In this document: positions 41,730 through 51,408 of the stretch, one piece after another
Numbering within the stretch: position 1 is the first letter of the stretch
Layout of the letters: each line of letters opens with the position of its first letter
From: Moanibacter sp964542645
GTDB lineage: Bacteria > Verrucomicrobiota > Verrucomicrobiia > Opitutales > UBA2987
NCBI GenBank assembly: GCA_964542645.1
Contig: CAZIUG010000007.1
Location: 461,646-525,645 of the forward strand
Direction: 5' to 3'
Length of the DNA: 64,000 bases
The notes under the pieces: model-generated
The model's database searches: none
What the model was told of the DNA's origin: nothing
What the model saw: the letters and a program-made list of their open reading frames with translations, nothing else
Translations under genes and position numbers: made by a program

Positions 41730-41899
41730 TAGCACCAAGGAAGGTGTAACCACCATTTGTCACTCCTAGTATCTGAATGGGCGCTGGTCGAGGCCGATAC
41801 ATTTGCTTCGAGTGTTGCAGAATAGGATCGTCTTCCGTCCATCGTTTTTCGTCGTCTGTGTTGAAAACGTGGCCAATTAGCTGATTCTCTCTGTTTTTA

Positions 41900-42526
41900 T
41901 TAGGGTGATAACCGCACTATATCCCAGGAGCCAACCTCGGACCATCTGTATCTGAAGCGATCGTGGAGACGATCTTCCCGCCCTTGCCAGAATTCGAATG
42001 AGTAAGGGGAAACACGGTAGCCCCCCCAGAAAGATGGGACCGGGACCTTCCCAGTGGAATATTTTTCTTTTAGCTTCTCAAAATGTTTTTCAAGAACAGA
42101 GCGCGATTCAAGTGGGTTGCTTTGGCGTGAGGCCCACGCTCCGATCCGGCTCCCGAGCGGACGGGAATCGAAGTATCGGGTCGATTCCGATGGGGATATT
42201 TTCTCTGCCCGGCCCTCGATAGAAACCTGTTTTCGGAGGGGCAGCCAAAGAAAGAGAAGTGAGACAAATGGGTTGTCTGCAATTTCAGTTGCTTTACGGC
42301 TCTCGTAGTTTGTGAAGAAAACGAAGCCGTTTTGGTTGAAATCCTTGAGCAGAACGGTGCGAGAAGAAGGTCTTCCCCTGCTGGAAACAGTAGCGAGAGT
42401 CATTGCCGTGGGGTCAAGGATATCCGATGCCCCTGCCTCCTTATACCATTGCTCAAACTGGAGGAAGGGATTCGCGTTAAGATCAACCCTTCTTAACATG
42501 GAGTCTGTATTTTCATGGAGGCTCAT
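41900..42526 (-). CDS. pdxH: Pyridoxamine 5'-phosphate oxidase, 208 aa
   Basis: FMN-dependent last step of pyridoxal phosphate synthesis. Signature regions: AMTLATVSSRGRPSSRTVLLKDFN (shortened here to the sense of the family motif), FFTNYESRKATEIADNPF, SIEGRAEK, GSRIGAWASRQS and the C-terminal FWQGREDRLHDRF with RLSP at the very end. Full length and all FMN and PLP contacts appear present. ATG start. Confidence 0.95.
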   Translation of the reverse strand: MSLHENTDSMLRRVDLNANPFLQFEQWYKEAGASDILDPTAMTLATVSSRGRPSSRTVLLKDFNQNGFVFFTNYESRKATEIADNPFVSLLFLWLPLRKQVSIEGRAEKISPSESTRYFDSRPLGSRIGAWASRQSNPLESRSVLEKHFEKLKEKYSTGKVPVPSFWGGYRVSPYSFEFWQGREDRLHDRFRYRWSEVGSWDIVRLSP

Positions 42527-42575
42527 CCTATTCGCAGTTGGTCTTGTTACTCTAAGGGAGTAACGGTTATGGATT

Positions 42576-43538
42576 TCAGTCCCACTCCAGGATCACTCCT
42601 AATGCTTCTTGCGGCTTTTGATAGAGGAGGTGGTAGGCTTCGGGCGTTTGATTCCATGGGAGACGATGGGTGATCAATTCCGAAATGCGCAATCGTCCGT
42701 CAATAAGCATTTGGGCTGCTTGAGGTAGACATTCTTCTCTTGGCTGGTTGATACGGATTCCGGCAATGAGGAGCTTATTCATAAAATTATCTCCGTGGAG
42801 AGGAAGCGGGGCTCCTTGGTACTTCGAGATAAGGTGGATCACTCCATGGGGGGCAAGCATTTCCTGAGCTTGTTCAAAGGACTTAATCCCGGCGTCTCCA
42901 CCTACACACTCAATCACAACATCTGCCCCTTTCCCCTCGGTAAGCTCAAGCACCGCAGTTATCGAATCTCTTTCTGAGAGGTCGATAACTACATCGACTC
43001 CAAGCTTCTGGGAGACCGAGCAGCGAAGAGGGTGGGAGTCAACCGCAATTATTCGACCTGGGTTGCGTGCCCTTAAAGCCTGGGCGCAGAGGGTGCCAAC
43101 CAGTCCCTGTCCGAGTACCACGACTGTGTCACCAGGTTCGATCGGGGTAGAGCGCATCCACATTACGGCGCTGGTGGCGAGGGTAAGAAAAGTTGCTGCC
43201 TCGTAGCTCAGCTGATCGGGGAGAGGGAAGAGACGCCGACGCCCACTCTCTTCCTCCGCGATGACAAATTGAGCGTGTGGGGCGTTTACCGCAACTCGCT
43301 GACCTACGGAATAAGATCGAACTTGATCGCCTATTTCCACCACTTCGCCGGCATCCGAGTAGCCCATAATATCGGGGCTTACTGCTTCATCGAGGATATA
43401 GCGGCGGAAGAGTTCAGACCCCCGGCTGATCAAACTTCGTTTGACTTCAACAAGTACTTGGGTTGGACCCGGTTTCGGATCGTCGACTTCAATCATGCGA
43501 ACATTGCCGAATCCTTCGAGTTTCTCGAGTTGCTTCAT
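42576..43538 (-). CDS. Medium-chain dehydrogenase/reductase (zinc-dehydrogenase-like), 320 aa
   Basis: GroES-like N-terminal domain (VEVKRSLISRGSELFR to DAGEVVEIGDQV) and Rossmann domain with VVVLGQGLVGTLCAQAL. The catalytic-zinc cysteine position is replaced by Ser-Arg (SLISRGSE) and the four-cysteine structural zinc lobe is absent, so it is probably not a classical zinc alcohol dehydrogenase. Similar short MDR proteins act on sugar- or cyclitol-like substrates, but nothing here defines one. 49 bp downstream of it on the same strand is pdxH. Confidence 0.8.
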   Translation of the reverse strand: MKQLEKLEGFGNVRMIEVDDPKPGPTQVLVEVKRSLISRGSELFRRYILDEAVSPDIMGYSDAGEVVEIGDQVRSYSVGQRVAVNAPHAQFVIAEEESGRRRLFPLPDQLSYEAATFLTLATSAVMWMRSTPIEPGDTVVVLGQGLVGTLCAQALRARNPGRIIAVDSHPLRCSVSQKLGVDVVIDLSERDSITAVLELTEGKGADVVIECVGGDAGIKSFEQAQEMLAPHGVIHLISKYQGAPLPLHGDNFMNKLLIAGIRINQPREECLPQAAQMLIDGRLRISELITHRLPWNQTPEAYHLLYQKPQEALGVILEWD

Positions 43539-43682
43539 TCCCCTTTAAGTGACATTCTTTCTCTATTCTCGACCGGAACTGCGGACCCGTCCCCCCCCAT
43601 AGTTGAGCAAGATGATTTTTTAAAGGTGCCCGAGCTCAAAACACTTATTTTTACCAATTGCCTTTCCTAGCAAATGAAAGAA

Positions 43683-43714
43683 AGAAACCGGTTGCCCCTA
43701 GGGGAGACAACCGG
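43683..43714 (-). terminator. Intrinsic terminator of the DUF5069 gene
   Basis: CCGGTTG (43688-43694) pairs with CAACCGG (43708-43714), with an inner CCCCTAGGGG. On the minus strand a T-rich tract (TTTCTTTCTTTC) follows. It begins 34 bp after the stop of the DUF5069 gene. Confidence 0.7.
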
Positions 43715-43747
43715 CTCTATCGTCATCCTAAAATCTGAATTGAAAAA

Positions 43748-44188
43748 TCAGGCTATATTCTCCTTATGGAATTCAGCCCAGTCTTCGAGATTGTTTAGAT
43801 TCACCGCATCTTTAACAGATCCGTCATCTGAGCGACCCGCGAGATCACAAATCCCAGCCCGAGTATCGTCGTCGTGATTGTATCCAACGATCGAGTCATT
43901 TAACTCCTGTACGGCGTTCTGATCAAGAGAGCCTCCTTTCTGGCGTAGGATCCAGCTCTCCATTTGGCAGTAGCTTGGCTTATTCTCGTTCATGTAAGAG
44001 AGAAATTCCTCTTTGTCGATCCCGAGACCATCGAGGACCATTTGATCGAAGCCTGCCCCAACTGCGGGATATTCGTCATTCAATTGTCCGGTAGAATCGA
44101 GTGAGACCTTTAGCCAAAGTCTAGGAAGGTGCAAGACACCTAATGGTCCGGCTGCACCAGAACTGATCATGGGAATGAATTTTGACAT
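43748..44188 (-). CDS. DUF5069 domain protein, 146 aa
   Basis: Small soluble protein. The central part GVLHLPRLWLKVSLDSTGQL followed by DEYPAVGAGFDQMVLDGLGI is the DUF5069 pattern (LPR-lysine-acid loop, then GxD..xL); the second half is an acidic helical region ending in EDWAEFHKENIA. Function unknown. It is followed by a good terminator (43683-43714) and is monocistronic. Confidence 0.75.
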   Translation of the reverse strand: MSKFIPMISSGAAGPLGVLHLPRLWLKVSLDSTGQLNDEYPAVGAGFDQMVLDGLGIDKEEFLSYMNENKPSYCQMESWILRQKGGSLDQNAVQELNDSIVGYNHDDDTRAGICDLAGRSDDGSVKDAVNLNNLEDWAEFHKENIA

Positions 44189-44474
44189 CGTCTATTCCTT
44201 TCTTGAATTGGTTTTGAAGTCCAGCTCCACCACACTAAACGCCCTATGGTAGAGGCGGAGCAATCTTCTAAGAAGGAGCGTCCAGGATCAACAAAATTTT
44301 GTCGACCCTTATCTACACCGCTTTGCATTTGTTTCTGAATATCATTCCTTATTAAAATAGGTTAGCCGATCGGGAATCATCTATTCTGTAAAATGAATCA
44401 CTAATCCGGATAAATCATACAAGTCGCGATAGAGGATTTGCGGGATAGCCAAGTGCAGTTTCCGAATATGAGCA

Positions 44475-46481
44475 CTAAAAGCAGAGATGATTCACTATCT
44501 CCCCAAGGTCGTCCGTTGGGTCGAGGCACTGGGTTCCGATACACAATTGATAGATAGCGGACTGATGCTTATCCGACTGGAGGAGAAAGGTACGGCGCCA
44601 GGGTCTCTGGCCCAGTTCATCCTGAAGAGCGTCAATGTTGCTAGTTCCCTTGATCTTGATAGTCGCAACACCAATCGCATCAGAGACTAGCCCAGCTAAA
44701 GCGTACGGGACTCCATTTGGAACCTTCTGTGCCAAGGCAGAATAGCTCCGGCTCAGTGAGATAAGTTTCTCTATATATTGTGAATCGTTCGTGAGAGCAT
44801 AAAGACTGGAAAGACAATGGACTAGGCTAGATGTACCAGAAGGCATAGCATTATCCCACCAGTCAATTTTTCGGGTTGCCAGTTTTTCGTGATCACCGCT
44901 CGTGAAGAAAAAATTGTTGGATTCCTCATCCTTAAAGTGTGCGATTATCGATTCGATTATATAGCGTGCTCGCTCGATGTAGACTTTACTGGCTCCCGGA
45001 TGAACCCATTCTGCTTTTGAGGCAATGCTGAGAAGAGCTTCACTATAGAAGGCATAATCATTCAGATAGCCATTGAATCGAGTTTCGCCTTCGTTGTGGA
45101 CGGCGTAAAGCCGGCACTTATTAAATCGCATCACTTCCCAGATCCAGTCGGCAGCTTTTTTCGCAATTTCGAACCATTGAGGCTGGTTAAAGTAAAAACC
45201 AGCTTCCGCAAGTCCCCGTATAGCGAGACTGTTCCAGGAAGTTAGTTGCTTCTTATCCTTAGCTGGGGGATGTCTCTCGTGTCTAGCCACTAGCAGCTTT
45301 TCACGAAAATACCGGAGCTTCTCCCGTTCTTCAAATGTGGCCACTGGAAGGGCTGGGTTTGACTTCCCCTCTTCAAAGTTCCCTTCTTTTGAGATCCCAT
45401 AGAATTCGCAAAATTCGCTGCCTTCTATCTTCCCAAGAATCTCTTCCACTTCCCTGGGAGTCCAAACATAGTACTTGCCCTCAATCCCTTCACTTTCCGA
45501 GTCGAGGGATGAGTAGAAGCCTCCCTCCGGAGACGTCATGTCTCTTTCCAGCCAAGCTACCGTTTCATCGATTACACAGCGATAAAGCGGTTCTCTATAT
45601 CGTAAATAAGCTTTGGTGTAGATATCCAGGAGGAGGCCGTTATCATAAAGCATTTTCTCGAAGTGAGGAATGAGCCAGAAGGCATCGATACTGTAACGGG
45701 AGAATCCACCACCGATTTGATCGTAGATTCCGCCTCGAGCCATGGCCGTCAGGGTCGAGTTGATAACCTGGTCAATCTTGTTTCCCAGCTTTTGATGTTT
45801 GAAATCGATGGTCGCGCTTCCACGCAACTCGAGAAGAAAGCTTAGAGTCAAAGAGGAAGGAAATTTTGGAGCGTCACCGAACCCACCATACTTGTCGTCA
45901 TGTTGTTCTACGATCGTTTGAGCTGCTTCAATTATTGAGGTTGGATTAATCGGCTCCTCCGAAGGCTCAACCGGCTGATTGCTGGCGGTAAGATTGCCGA
46001 CAATAGCCCGAGCATTTTGTTCTAGCTCGTCTCGATTGCGTTGGAAGTAATCCGCTACTCTGATGAGGAGTTGGGGCCAAGGAACAATTCCGCTGCCGCG
46101 GTCATCCGGTGGGAAATAGGTACCCCCGGTAAAAGGGCGACCATCTGGGAAACAAAATACATTAAGAGGCCATCCCCCATTTCCGTTCAGCATTTGGATT
46201 GCCTCCATATAAATTTGGTCGATGTCGGGTCGTTCTTCCCGATCCACCTTGATGCATATGAAATGCTCGTTCATGAGCTGAGAAATGTAATCGTTCTCGA
46301 AGGACTCGTGAGCCATAACATGACACCAATGGCAGGAACTGTAGCCTATAGAGACGAGTAGCGGTTTCCCATCTTGTTTAGCACGCCAGAGAGCTTCTTG
46401 GCCCCACGGATACCAATCAACAGGGTTATCAGCGTGTTGTTGGAGGTATAGACTCTTCTCTTCTGCAAGACGATTTTGCAT
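44475..46481 (-). CDS. Cytoplasmic DUF255 thioredoxin-domain protein, 668 aa
   Basis: Second copy of the DUF255/YyaL family. From the ATG at 46481 the protein starts directly with MQNRLAEEKSLYLQQHADNP, the standard family N-terminus, and has no signal peptide, unlike the copy at 17692-19953. The CxxC is SSCHWCHVMAHESFE (Cys50, Cys53), the usual form with His after the second Cys. KVDREERPDID and GNGGWPLNVFCFPDGRPF follow, then the epimerase-like helical barrel. A TTG at 46523 would add 14 unlikely residues. Divergent from mutL. Confidence 0.88.
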   Translation of the reverse strand: MQNRLAEEKSLYLQQHADNPVDWYPWGQEALWRAKQDGKPLLVSIGYSSCHWCHVMAHESFENDYISQLMNEHFICIKVDREERPDIDQIYMEAIQMLNGNGGWPLNVFCFPDGRPFTGGTYFPPDDRGSGIVPWPQLLIRVADYFQRNRDELEQNARAIVGNLTASNQPVEPSEEPINPTSIIEAAQTIVEQHDDKYGGFGDAPKFPSSLTLSFLLELRGSATIDFKHQKLGNKIDQVINSTLTAMARGGIYDQIGGGFSRYSIDAFWLIPHFEKMLYDNGLLLDIYTKAYLRYREPLYRCVIDETVAWLERDMTSPEGGFYSSLDSESEGIEGKYYVWTPREVEEILGKIEGSEFCEFYGISKEGNFEEGKSNPALPVATFEEREKLRYFREKLLVARHERHPPAKDKKQLTSWNSLAIRGLAEAGFYFNQPQWFEIAKKAADWIWEVMRFNKCRLYAVHNEGETRFNGYLNDYAFYSEALLSIASKAEWVHPGASKVYIERARYIIESIIAHFKDEESNNFFFTSGDHEKLATRKIDWWDNAMPSGTSSLVHCLSSLYALTNDSQYIEKLISLSRSYSALAQKVPNGVPYALAGLVSDAIGVATIKIKGTSNIDALQDELGQRPWRRTFLLQSDKHQSAIYQLCIGTQCLDPTDDLGEIVNHLCF

Positions 46482-46613
46482 CGGAATGCGCAGCGAGCAT
46501 GTCGTGGAGAGGGATAATAGCAATCGAAAGCGAACTTTTTCTTGGTCTCATTCCCCCAGATGAACGTTGAAGATTGCAAAGTTAATTTCCTCAATCCAGA
46601 AATTCTAGCAGCG

Positions 46614-48398
46614 ATGCCTGAGATTCGAATATTATCGGATCGAGTAGCGAATCAGATTGCGGCTGGGGAAGTAGTTGAACGGCCCGTAGCTGTGGTCAAA
46701 GAGCTGGTGGAAAACAGTCTTGATGCCGGTGCGACACGGGTTGAGATTGAGTTTCGTAGCGGCGGGAAGAGCTATATTCGAGTAGAAGACAACGGGTGTG
46801 GTATGAGTCCGGACGAAAGTTTACTAGCGTTGGAAAGACATGCCACCAGCAAAATCCGAGAAGCTAACGATCTGTTAGCAATCGACACTTTCGGATTTCG
46901 TGGAGAGGCCCTTCCTTCAATTGCAGGTGTCTCACGGTTTTCGATAAGGACACGAAAAGCGGGATGGGATCACGGAACAGAGATGCTTATCAACGGCGGT
47001 AGATTTATCCACCGTAAGGATTGCGGTATGCCGGTTGGAACTCGAATTGAGGTTGCTCATCTTTTCAATTCGGTTCCAGCTCGCAGAAAATTCCTCAAGA
47101 CGGATAATACAGAAGCTGGGCATATCGTTCATATTGCCCGACTCTACGCGGTAGCACATCCGGAGATAGCCTTCACTCTTCTGGAAAATGATAAGAAGAT
47201 TTTTCAATCTCCTGTCACCGAGGATTTCGAAATCCGTGTGGCGGAGGTTTTTGGACGACAGTTGGCAGACAACCTGATTGATCTGCGCGTTGAAGCGGAT
47301 GGATTTTGCCTGCGAGGATTAATTGGAAAACCTGGGGTGGGGCGGTCCACTCGCCAAGAACTTGTTACCTTTGTAAATCAACGCTTGGTTAACAGTCGAA
47401 CGCTTAATCTCGCTCTGATCGAAGCTTACCACACCTTTATTCCCAAGGGTCGTTATCCCATAACTTTTCTCTTTCTCGAAATGGATCCCAGTACTGTCGA
47501 TGTGAATGTGCATCCGGCCAAGAAAGAAGTTCGATTTCGCGAGGAGGGAAGGATCCGACAGTTCGTAATAAGCGAGGTATTATCACGGCTTCGAGAAGTT
47601 GCCGGTAGAGGTTCGGAAACGACCATCAGTTCAGAAGCACCCATCCTTCCCAGAGATTCCTTTCGACCCATAAACCCTGATTCTCAGGCGGTTTCATCAC
47701 TGAAGGACACTCCGCTCCCTGTAATTGGCACTGGCGAACCTCCCCGATTAGATCAAGAAATTCAAGTATCTTCATTGGAAACATCAGTGTCCAACAAGAT
47801 TGACGGTGTCCCTTTGTCGTCTCCTTGGAGATACTTAGGATTGGCTCATGGTGTTTGCGCTATTTACGAGACAAATGCGGGCATCGTAATCCTCAATTAT
47901 AGGGCGGCAATTGAGCGAATTCGTTTCGAGGAGATTTTCGAGGGACTTAGAGATAAGGAGATCATGAAACAGCAACTGCTATTCCCTTCCCATTTGGAGC
48001 TGGATTCAGTTCTCGCTGCAATTCTGGAAGAGAATCTTTCCTTTTTTGCCGATGCCGGATTCAATATCGAGCCCTTTGGTAGAAACTTCTATCGAGTTGA
48101 GGCCCTTCCTGATTGGCTTAAACCGTCGGAGGCAGAGAATCTTCTTCGGGACCTACTGGGTTTGATTCAAGAAAGAGGCCTCAATCCAGTCAATCGTGAG
48201 TTTCTACATGAGGAATTAGCCCGGCGGGCCTCATTTTTGCCCGAAAAGGCCAATCCGCCACCTTCTCGAGAGGAGATGGAGGCCCTTCCCGTTCGGCTTC
48301 TTGTCTGCCAAAATCCCTTAACCGATGCCAGTGGCAATCCCACTTTCTTCGAACTCTCTCGGGCTGATATAGAGAGAAGGCTAAAGGGTGCTTTCTGA
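46614..48398 (+). CDS. mutL: DNA mismatch repair protein MutL, 594 aa
   Basis: GHKL ATPase linking MutS to downstream repair. The N-terminal ATPase domain shows IRILSDRVANQIAAGEVVER, ENSLDAGATRVE, the DNGCGM motif and TFGFRGEALPSIAGVS. FVNQRLVNSRTLN and DVNVHPAKKEVRF mark the transducer region. The C-terminal domain (about 420-594) is the dimerisation domain; the endonuclease motif DQHAxxER is not visible, with NYRAAIERIRFEE in that place, so nicking activity looks absent. ATG 46614 gives the standard start; upstream starts (46542, 46560) add an atypical leader. Confidence 0.93.
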   Translation: MPEIRILSDRVANQIAAGEVVERPVAVVKELVENSLDAGATRVEIEFRSGGKSYIRVEDNGCGMSPDESLLALERHATSKIREANDLLAIDTFGFRGEALPSIAGVSRFSIRTRKAGWDHGTEMLINGGRFIHRKDCGMPVGTRIEVAHLFNSVPARRKFLKTDNTEAGHIVHIARLYAVAHPEIAFTLLENDKKIFQSPVTEDFEIRVAEVFGRQLADNLIDLRVEADGFCLRGLIGKPGVGRSTRQELVTFVNQRLVNSRTLNLALIEAYHTFIPKGRYPITFLFLEMDPSTVDVNVHPAKKEVRFREEGRIRQFVISEVLSRLREVAGRGSETTISSEAPILPRDSFRPINPDSQAVSSLKDTPLPVIGTGEPPRLDQEIQVSSLETSVSNKIDGVPLSSPWRYLGLAHGVCAIYETNAGIVILNYRAAIERIRFEEIFEGLRDKEIMKQQLLFPSHLELDSVLAAILEENLSFFADAGFNIEPFGRNFYRVEALPDWLKPSEAENLLRDLLGLIQERGLNPVNREFLHEELARRASFLPEKANPPPSREEMEALPVRLLVCQNPLTDASGNPTFFELSRADIERRLKGAF

Positions 48399-48550
48399 CC
48401 TTCAGATCTAATTGCTATGCGGTTTCGGGCTTAACAGGAAAGGGCTTGCTATTATTCTTTAGCTCGGAAATCTGACGGGTCCTAGGTTAGCCAGTGGCAC
48501 TTATAAGTGAATTATTGTTGGAGCTAACACGCTCGTGAATTACTGGAAAG

Positions 48551-49399
48551 ATGCATCAGCTAGATGTTCAGCCGAAGATTTTCGCAACTTGTGTAGTGGC
48601 GATTCTTTTCTCAGCTAAAGTAGCATTGGCCTCCGAATCATCGCAATCGATTCCTCCCTTTTCCCCAGGAGAGAGGCTGACATACAAGCTAAGCTGGGGC
48701 CCATTTGGTGTGGGGAGTGCGTTTTCGGAAGTGAAGGAGTTTCGGAATGTTGATGATGAATGCGCCTACAAGTTCACTTTTTTCGTCAAGACTAACCCTT
48801 TTGGAGATTTGTTCTACAAAGTGCGAAATAGGTACACTAGCCTTGCCGGGCTGGGCCTAAAACGAGCCCTTGTTTATACAAGACGGGAGAATGAGCACAA
48901 GAAAAGCCGAAATGTTGACATTATCTTCAACTGGTACACCCGCAGTGTTCAATACATTCGAGAAGGCGTGGGGCGTGATCCCGTGCCGTTACCTGAATCA
49001 GCTCTCGACCCTCTATCCTCAATCTTCGCGGCCCGGTTGTTAGAGTTAAAAAAAGGTGCGAATTACTCAATGAATGTGACTGATGGTAAGTATGTTGAGA
49101 AAGTCAAAATCGAAGTCGGGAAAGAACGCCGACATAGGAATAAGGTAGGAGATTTCGATGTCCAGATCGTTACCTTGGATTTTGGAATGATCGCAACTGC
49201 ATTTGGGAAGAAAAAACGAGCTTTCGCCGAAGTCTGGGTATCAAACGATCAGTACCGGGTTCCTGTTAGGATGCAGGGAAGAGCTATGTGGGGAACTTTT
49301 CGAGCAGAGCTGGTTGCTGTTAAACGTAACGCTCTACCTCAATCCATATTTGCCCAAGCTGGCCACCCGAAGATGGGATGCTCTGAAGTAACTGATTAG
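48551..49399 (+). CDS. Exported DUF3108 domain protein, 282 aa
   Basis: Signal peptide (about 1-27, ending KVALASESS) and then the DUF3108 start PFSPGERLTYKLSWGPFGVGSA. This family shares an outer-membrane or periplasmic beta-structure and often ends GxFRAELV-like, as here (GTFRAELVAVKRN). Function unknown. Stand-alone gene 152 bp after mutL. Confidence 0.85.
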   Translation: MHQLDVQPKIFATCVVAILFSAKVALASESSQSIPPFSPGERLTYKLSWGPFGVGSAFSEVKEFRNVDDECAYKFTFFVKTNPFGDLFYKVRNRYTSLAGLGLKRALVYTRRENEHKKSRNVDIIFNWYTRSVQYIREGVGRDPVPLPESALDPLSSIFAARLLELKKGANYSMNVTDGKYVEKVKIEVGKERRHRNKVGDFDVQIVTLDFGMIATAFGKKKRAFAEVWVSNDQYRVPVRMQGRAMWGTFRAELVAVKRNALPQSIFAQAGHPKMGCSEVTD

Positions 49400-49518
49400 C
49401 TGATCTTAGTTTCTGGGCTCTGATTATCGCATAAAGTTGTTTAGAATTTTTTGTTAGTAACCTGATGGTGTCTATCCGAGTTTCGCTCACAGTGTTAGCG
49501 GTGTGTGAAAACCCTATG

Positions 49519-50496
49519 CTAGGGGTACCAACGGAACAAATTGGTCTCATCTGGCAGTACCTTCTGGAGTCGATCGCTTATTGCTGTAATATCACTGAAG
49601 GCTTTTTCCGAAAACTGAGAGCTCAGGGCCGAAAAGTTTGCCGCTGACTGATCACTGCTGCGAGATCCGATCACTGCTGTTGTAATTCCCGGCTGCCGGA
49701 GATTCCACTGTATTGTCAGGTGGTGGAGGGGGAGCTCTAGGGGGAGAACTACTGCCTTCATCTCCTCTATCAATTGGTAGATCTTGGGCCAGACTTGTCG
49801 ATCAAATAAGACACTGCGTGAGCGGACATCATCTTCTCGAAATTTAGGTTCCATGGAAAACTTGCCGGTCAGAATACCCTGCCCGATCGAGCTGTGGGTT
49901 ACAACAGGTATACCATGTTTTCTGCAGTAAGGTAGGATATCCGCATCCGGCTTTCTCCAGATGGGGTTGTATCCGATCTGACAAACATCAATTTCTCCCT
50001 CTTCGCGCAGCGATTCCATTTCTTCCAGAGAAAAATTGCTTACCCCAATGGCCCCGATCAGGCCCCTTTCTTTCTCACGCCTTAGTAACTCCATGTGGGG
50101 ACGCATATCAACGCCTCTCTTTGGGTAGTGGAGATAGTAGAGATCGATCCTCTCCGTTTTCAAATTCGAAAGAGACTTATAAAGTGCTCGGACAATCGAC
50201 CCAGGCTTCTTTCCTACACTTGCTTTAGAAGCGACAAATGCTTCCTCGTATTTATCTTTTAAGAACAATCCACAAAGTCTTTCTGAGTGGCCGCTCCCGT
50301 AGGCGATGGCTGTGTCCCAATGTCGCACTCCATGATCCCAAGCTTCGTTCATGGCGCCTATCGAATCCCTGTCATCTTGGCTACCCCAATCATTTCCCGC
50401 GAATGCCCAACAGCCAAGTGCTAGCATCAGTGTCTCTTTCCCCTCCGAGCTGATGCTAGTATAGGGAGGAAGGAAAATTTTGTCTGTTGAACTCAA
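49519..50496 (-). CDS. Aldo/keto reductase, 325 aa
   Basis: NAD(P)H-dependent (beta/alpha)8 oxidoreductase. The catalytic tetrad is visible: Asp and Tyr in HWDTAIAYGSGHSE, Lys in AFVASKASVG, and His in LYYLHYPKRG. Cofactor end: TTAVIGSRSSDQSAAN. The start is uncertain: TTG at 50496, with no good ribosome site, while ATG at 50424 (MLALGCWAFAG) is possible but would remove part of the usual first strand. Substrate unknown. Confidence 0.85.
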   Translation of the reverse strand: MSSTDKIFLPPYTSISSEGKETLMLALGCWAFAGNDWGSQDDRDSIGAMNEAWDHGVRHWDTAIAYGSGHSERLCGLFLKDKYEEAFVASKASVGKKPGSIVRALYKSLSNLKTERIDLYYLHYPKRGVDMRPHMELLRREKERGLIGAIGVSNFSLEEMESLREEGEIDVCQIGYNPIWRKPDADILPYCRKHGIPVVTHSSIGQGILTGKFSMEPKFREDDVRSRSVLFDRQVWPKIYQLIEEMKAVVLPLELPLHHLTIQWNLRQPGITTAVIGSRSSDQSAANFSALSSQFSEKAFSDITAISDRLQKVLPDETNLFRWYP

Positions 50497-50628
50497 TGAA
50501 GCTGAATTCTCATTAATTTCTGGTCACCGTAACTGCAAGTTTAAGCAACAAACGTCTTGGTGTTGGGAGTGAGATCGGATTATCCCGAGAACTTTCCATG
50601 TATAGGAACAGCAGAGTCCAATAGATCA

Positions 50629-51210
50629 CTAGCTCAATTTTCGCATCACCCGCATCTCTTCAAGAAGTTCCCGCCCTTCATAGGCCCTAGTCGGGACCCA
50701 CGCCTTGACAGTTTCAAATCGATCTCCGAACAATTGATCAATTTCTTTAGTAGAAACAGGGAATGGTGGACCTTCCGGGTCTTCAATTTCCACAAAAAAA
50801 ACGGCAAGGAAATAGCATCGCGTTTTCAGCAGAGAGTGAGTCCTTGTAACATAATCCTGCCGAAGTGATGGATCAAAGGCACAAAAGAACGTGTGCTCGA
50901 AAATCCAGTCGAAAGCTTCAAGGTAGTTATCTGGAGGTTCGAAATAGTTCCCGAGCACGTATTTTTCCTTTCCGACCTTAGGGAAGCTTTGCGCTTGGTT
51001 CAAAGCACATTGAGAGAGATCGAACCCGATGGGAGTACAATCAGCACGAGCTAGGAGGCGGACATCATGGCCTAGTCCACAGCCGGGAACTAGGACCCTT
51101 CCCTTTACCTCATTCGAATCCAAGTATTCTGCAAGCGGGGGAGCTGGACCTCCCTTTTCCCATGGAGTGTCTCCGATAACATATCTCGCATTCCAGTCCA
51201 CGATGTTCAA
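50629..51210 (-). CDS. Thiopurine-methyltransferase-like class I methyltransferase, 193 aa
   Basis: AdoMet-dependent methyltransferase of the TPMT family. WNARYVIGDTPWEKGGPAPPL is the family N-terminus, followed by the AdoMet site VLVPGCGLGHDVRLLA and GFDLSQCALNQA, and FDWIFEHTFFCAFDPSLR typical of TPMT. Start is TTG (51210) or the GTG three codons later. In bacteria these enzymes methylate thiol, selenium or tellurium compounds or act on halides; here the substrate is unknown. Confidence 0.87.
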   Translation of the reverse strand: MNIVDWNARYVIGDTPWEKGGPAPPLAEYLDSNEVKGRVLVPGCGLGHDVRLLARADCTPIGFDLSQCALNQAQSFPKVGKEKYVLGNYFEPPDNYLEAFDWIFEHTFFCAFDPSLRQDYVTRTHSLLKTRCYFLAVFFVEIEDPEGPPFPVSTKEIDQLFGDRFETVKAWVPTRAYEGRELLEEMRVMRKLS

Positions 51211-51408
51211 TGCTTAGCGCCCTATCGGTTCAGCCTCGAATTCAAATATTTCCAACTTTATATATTCCGCTTGGTAAGTTTTGTCGATACGGTTTGATAG
51301 TAAGGTCGAGGATGAGGAATGAAGTGTGGCGGGATACTCTAACAGATCAAGCGGGAATCATTATTTGGCAAAACCCATGTCACTGAGAAAGGAACAGATT
51401 GCTATACG

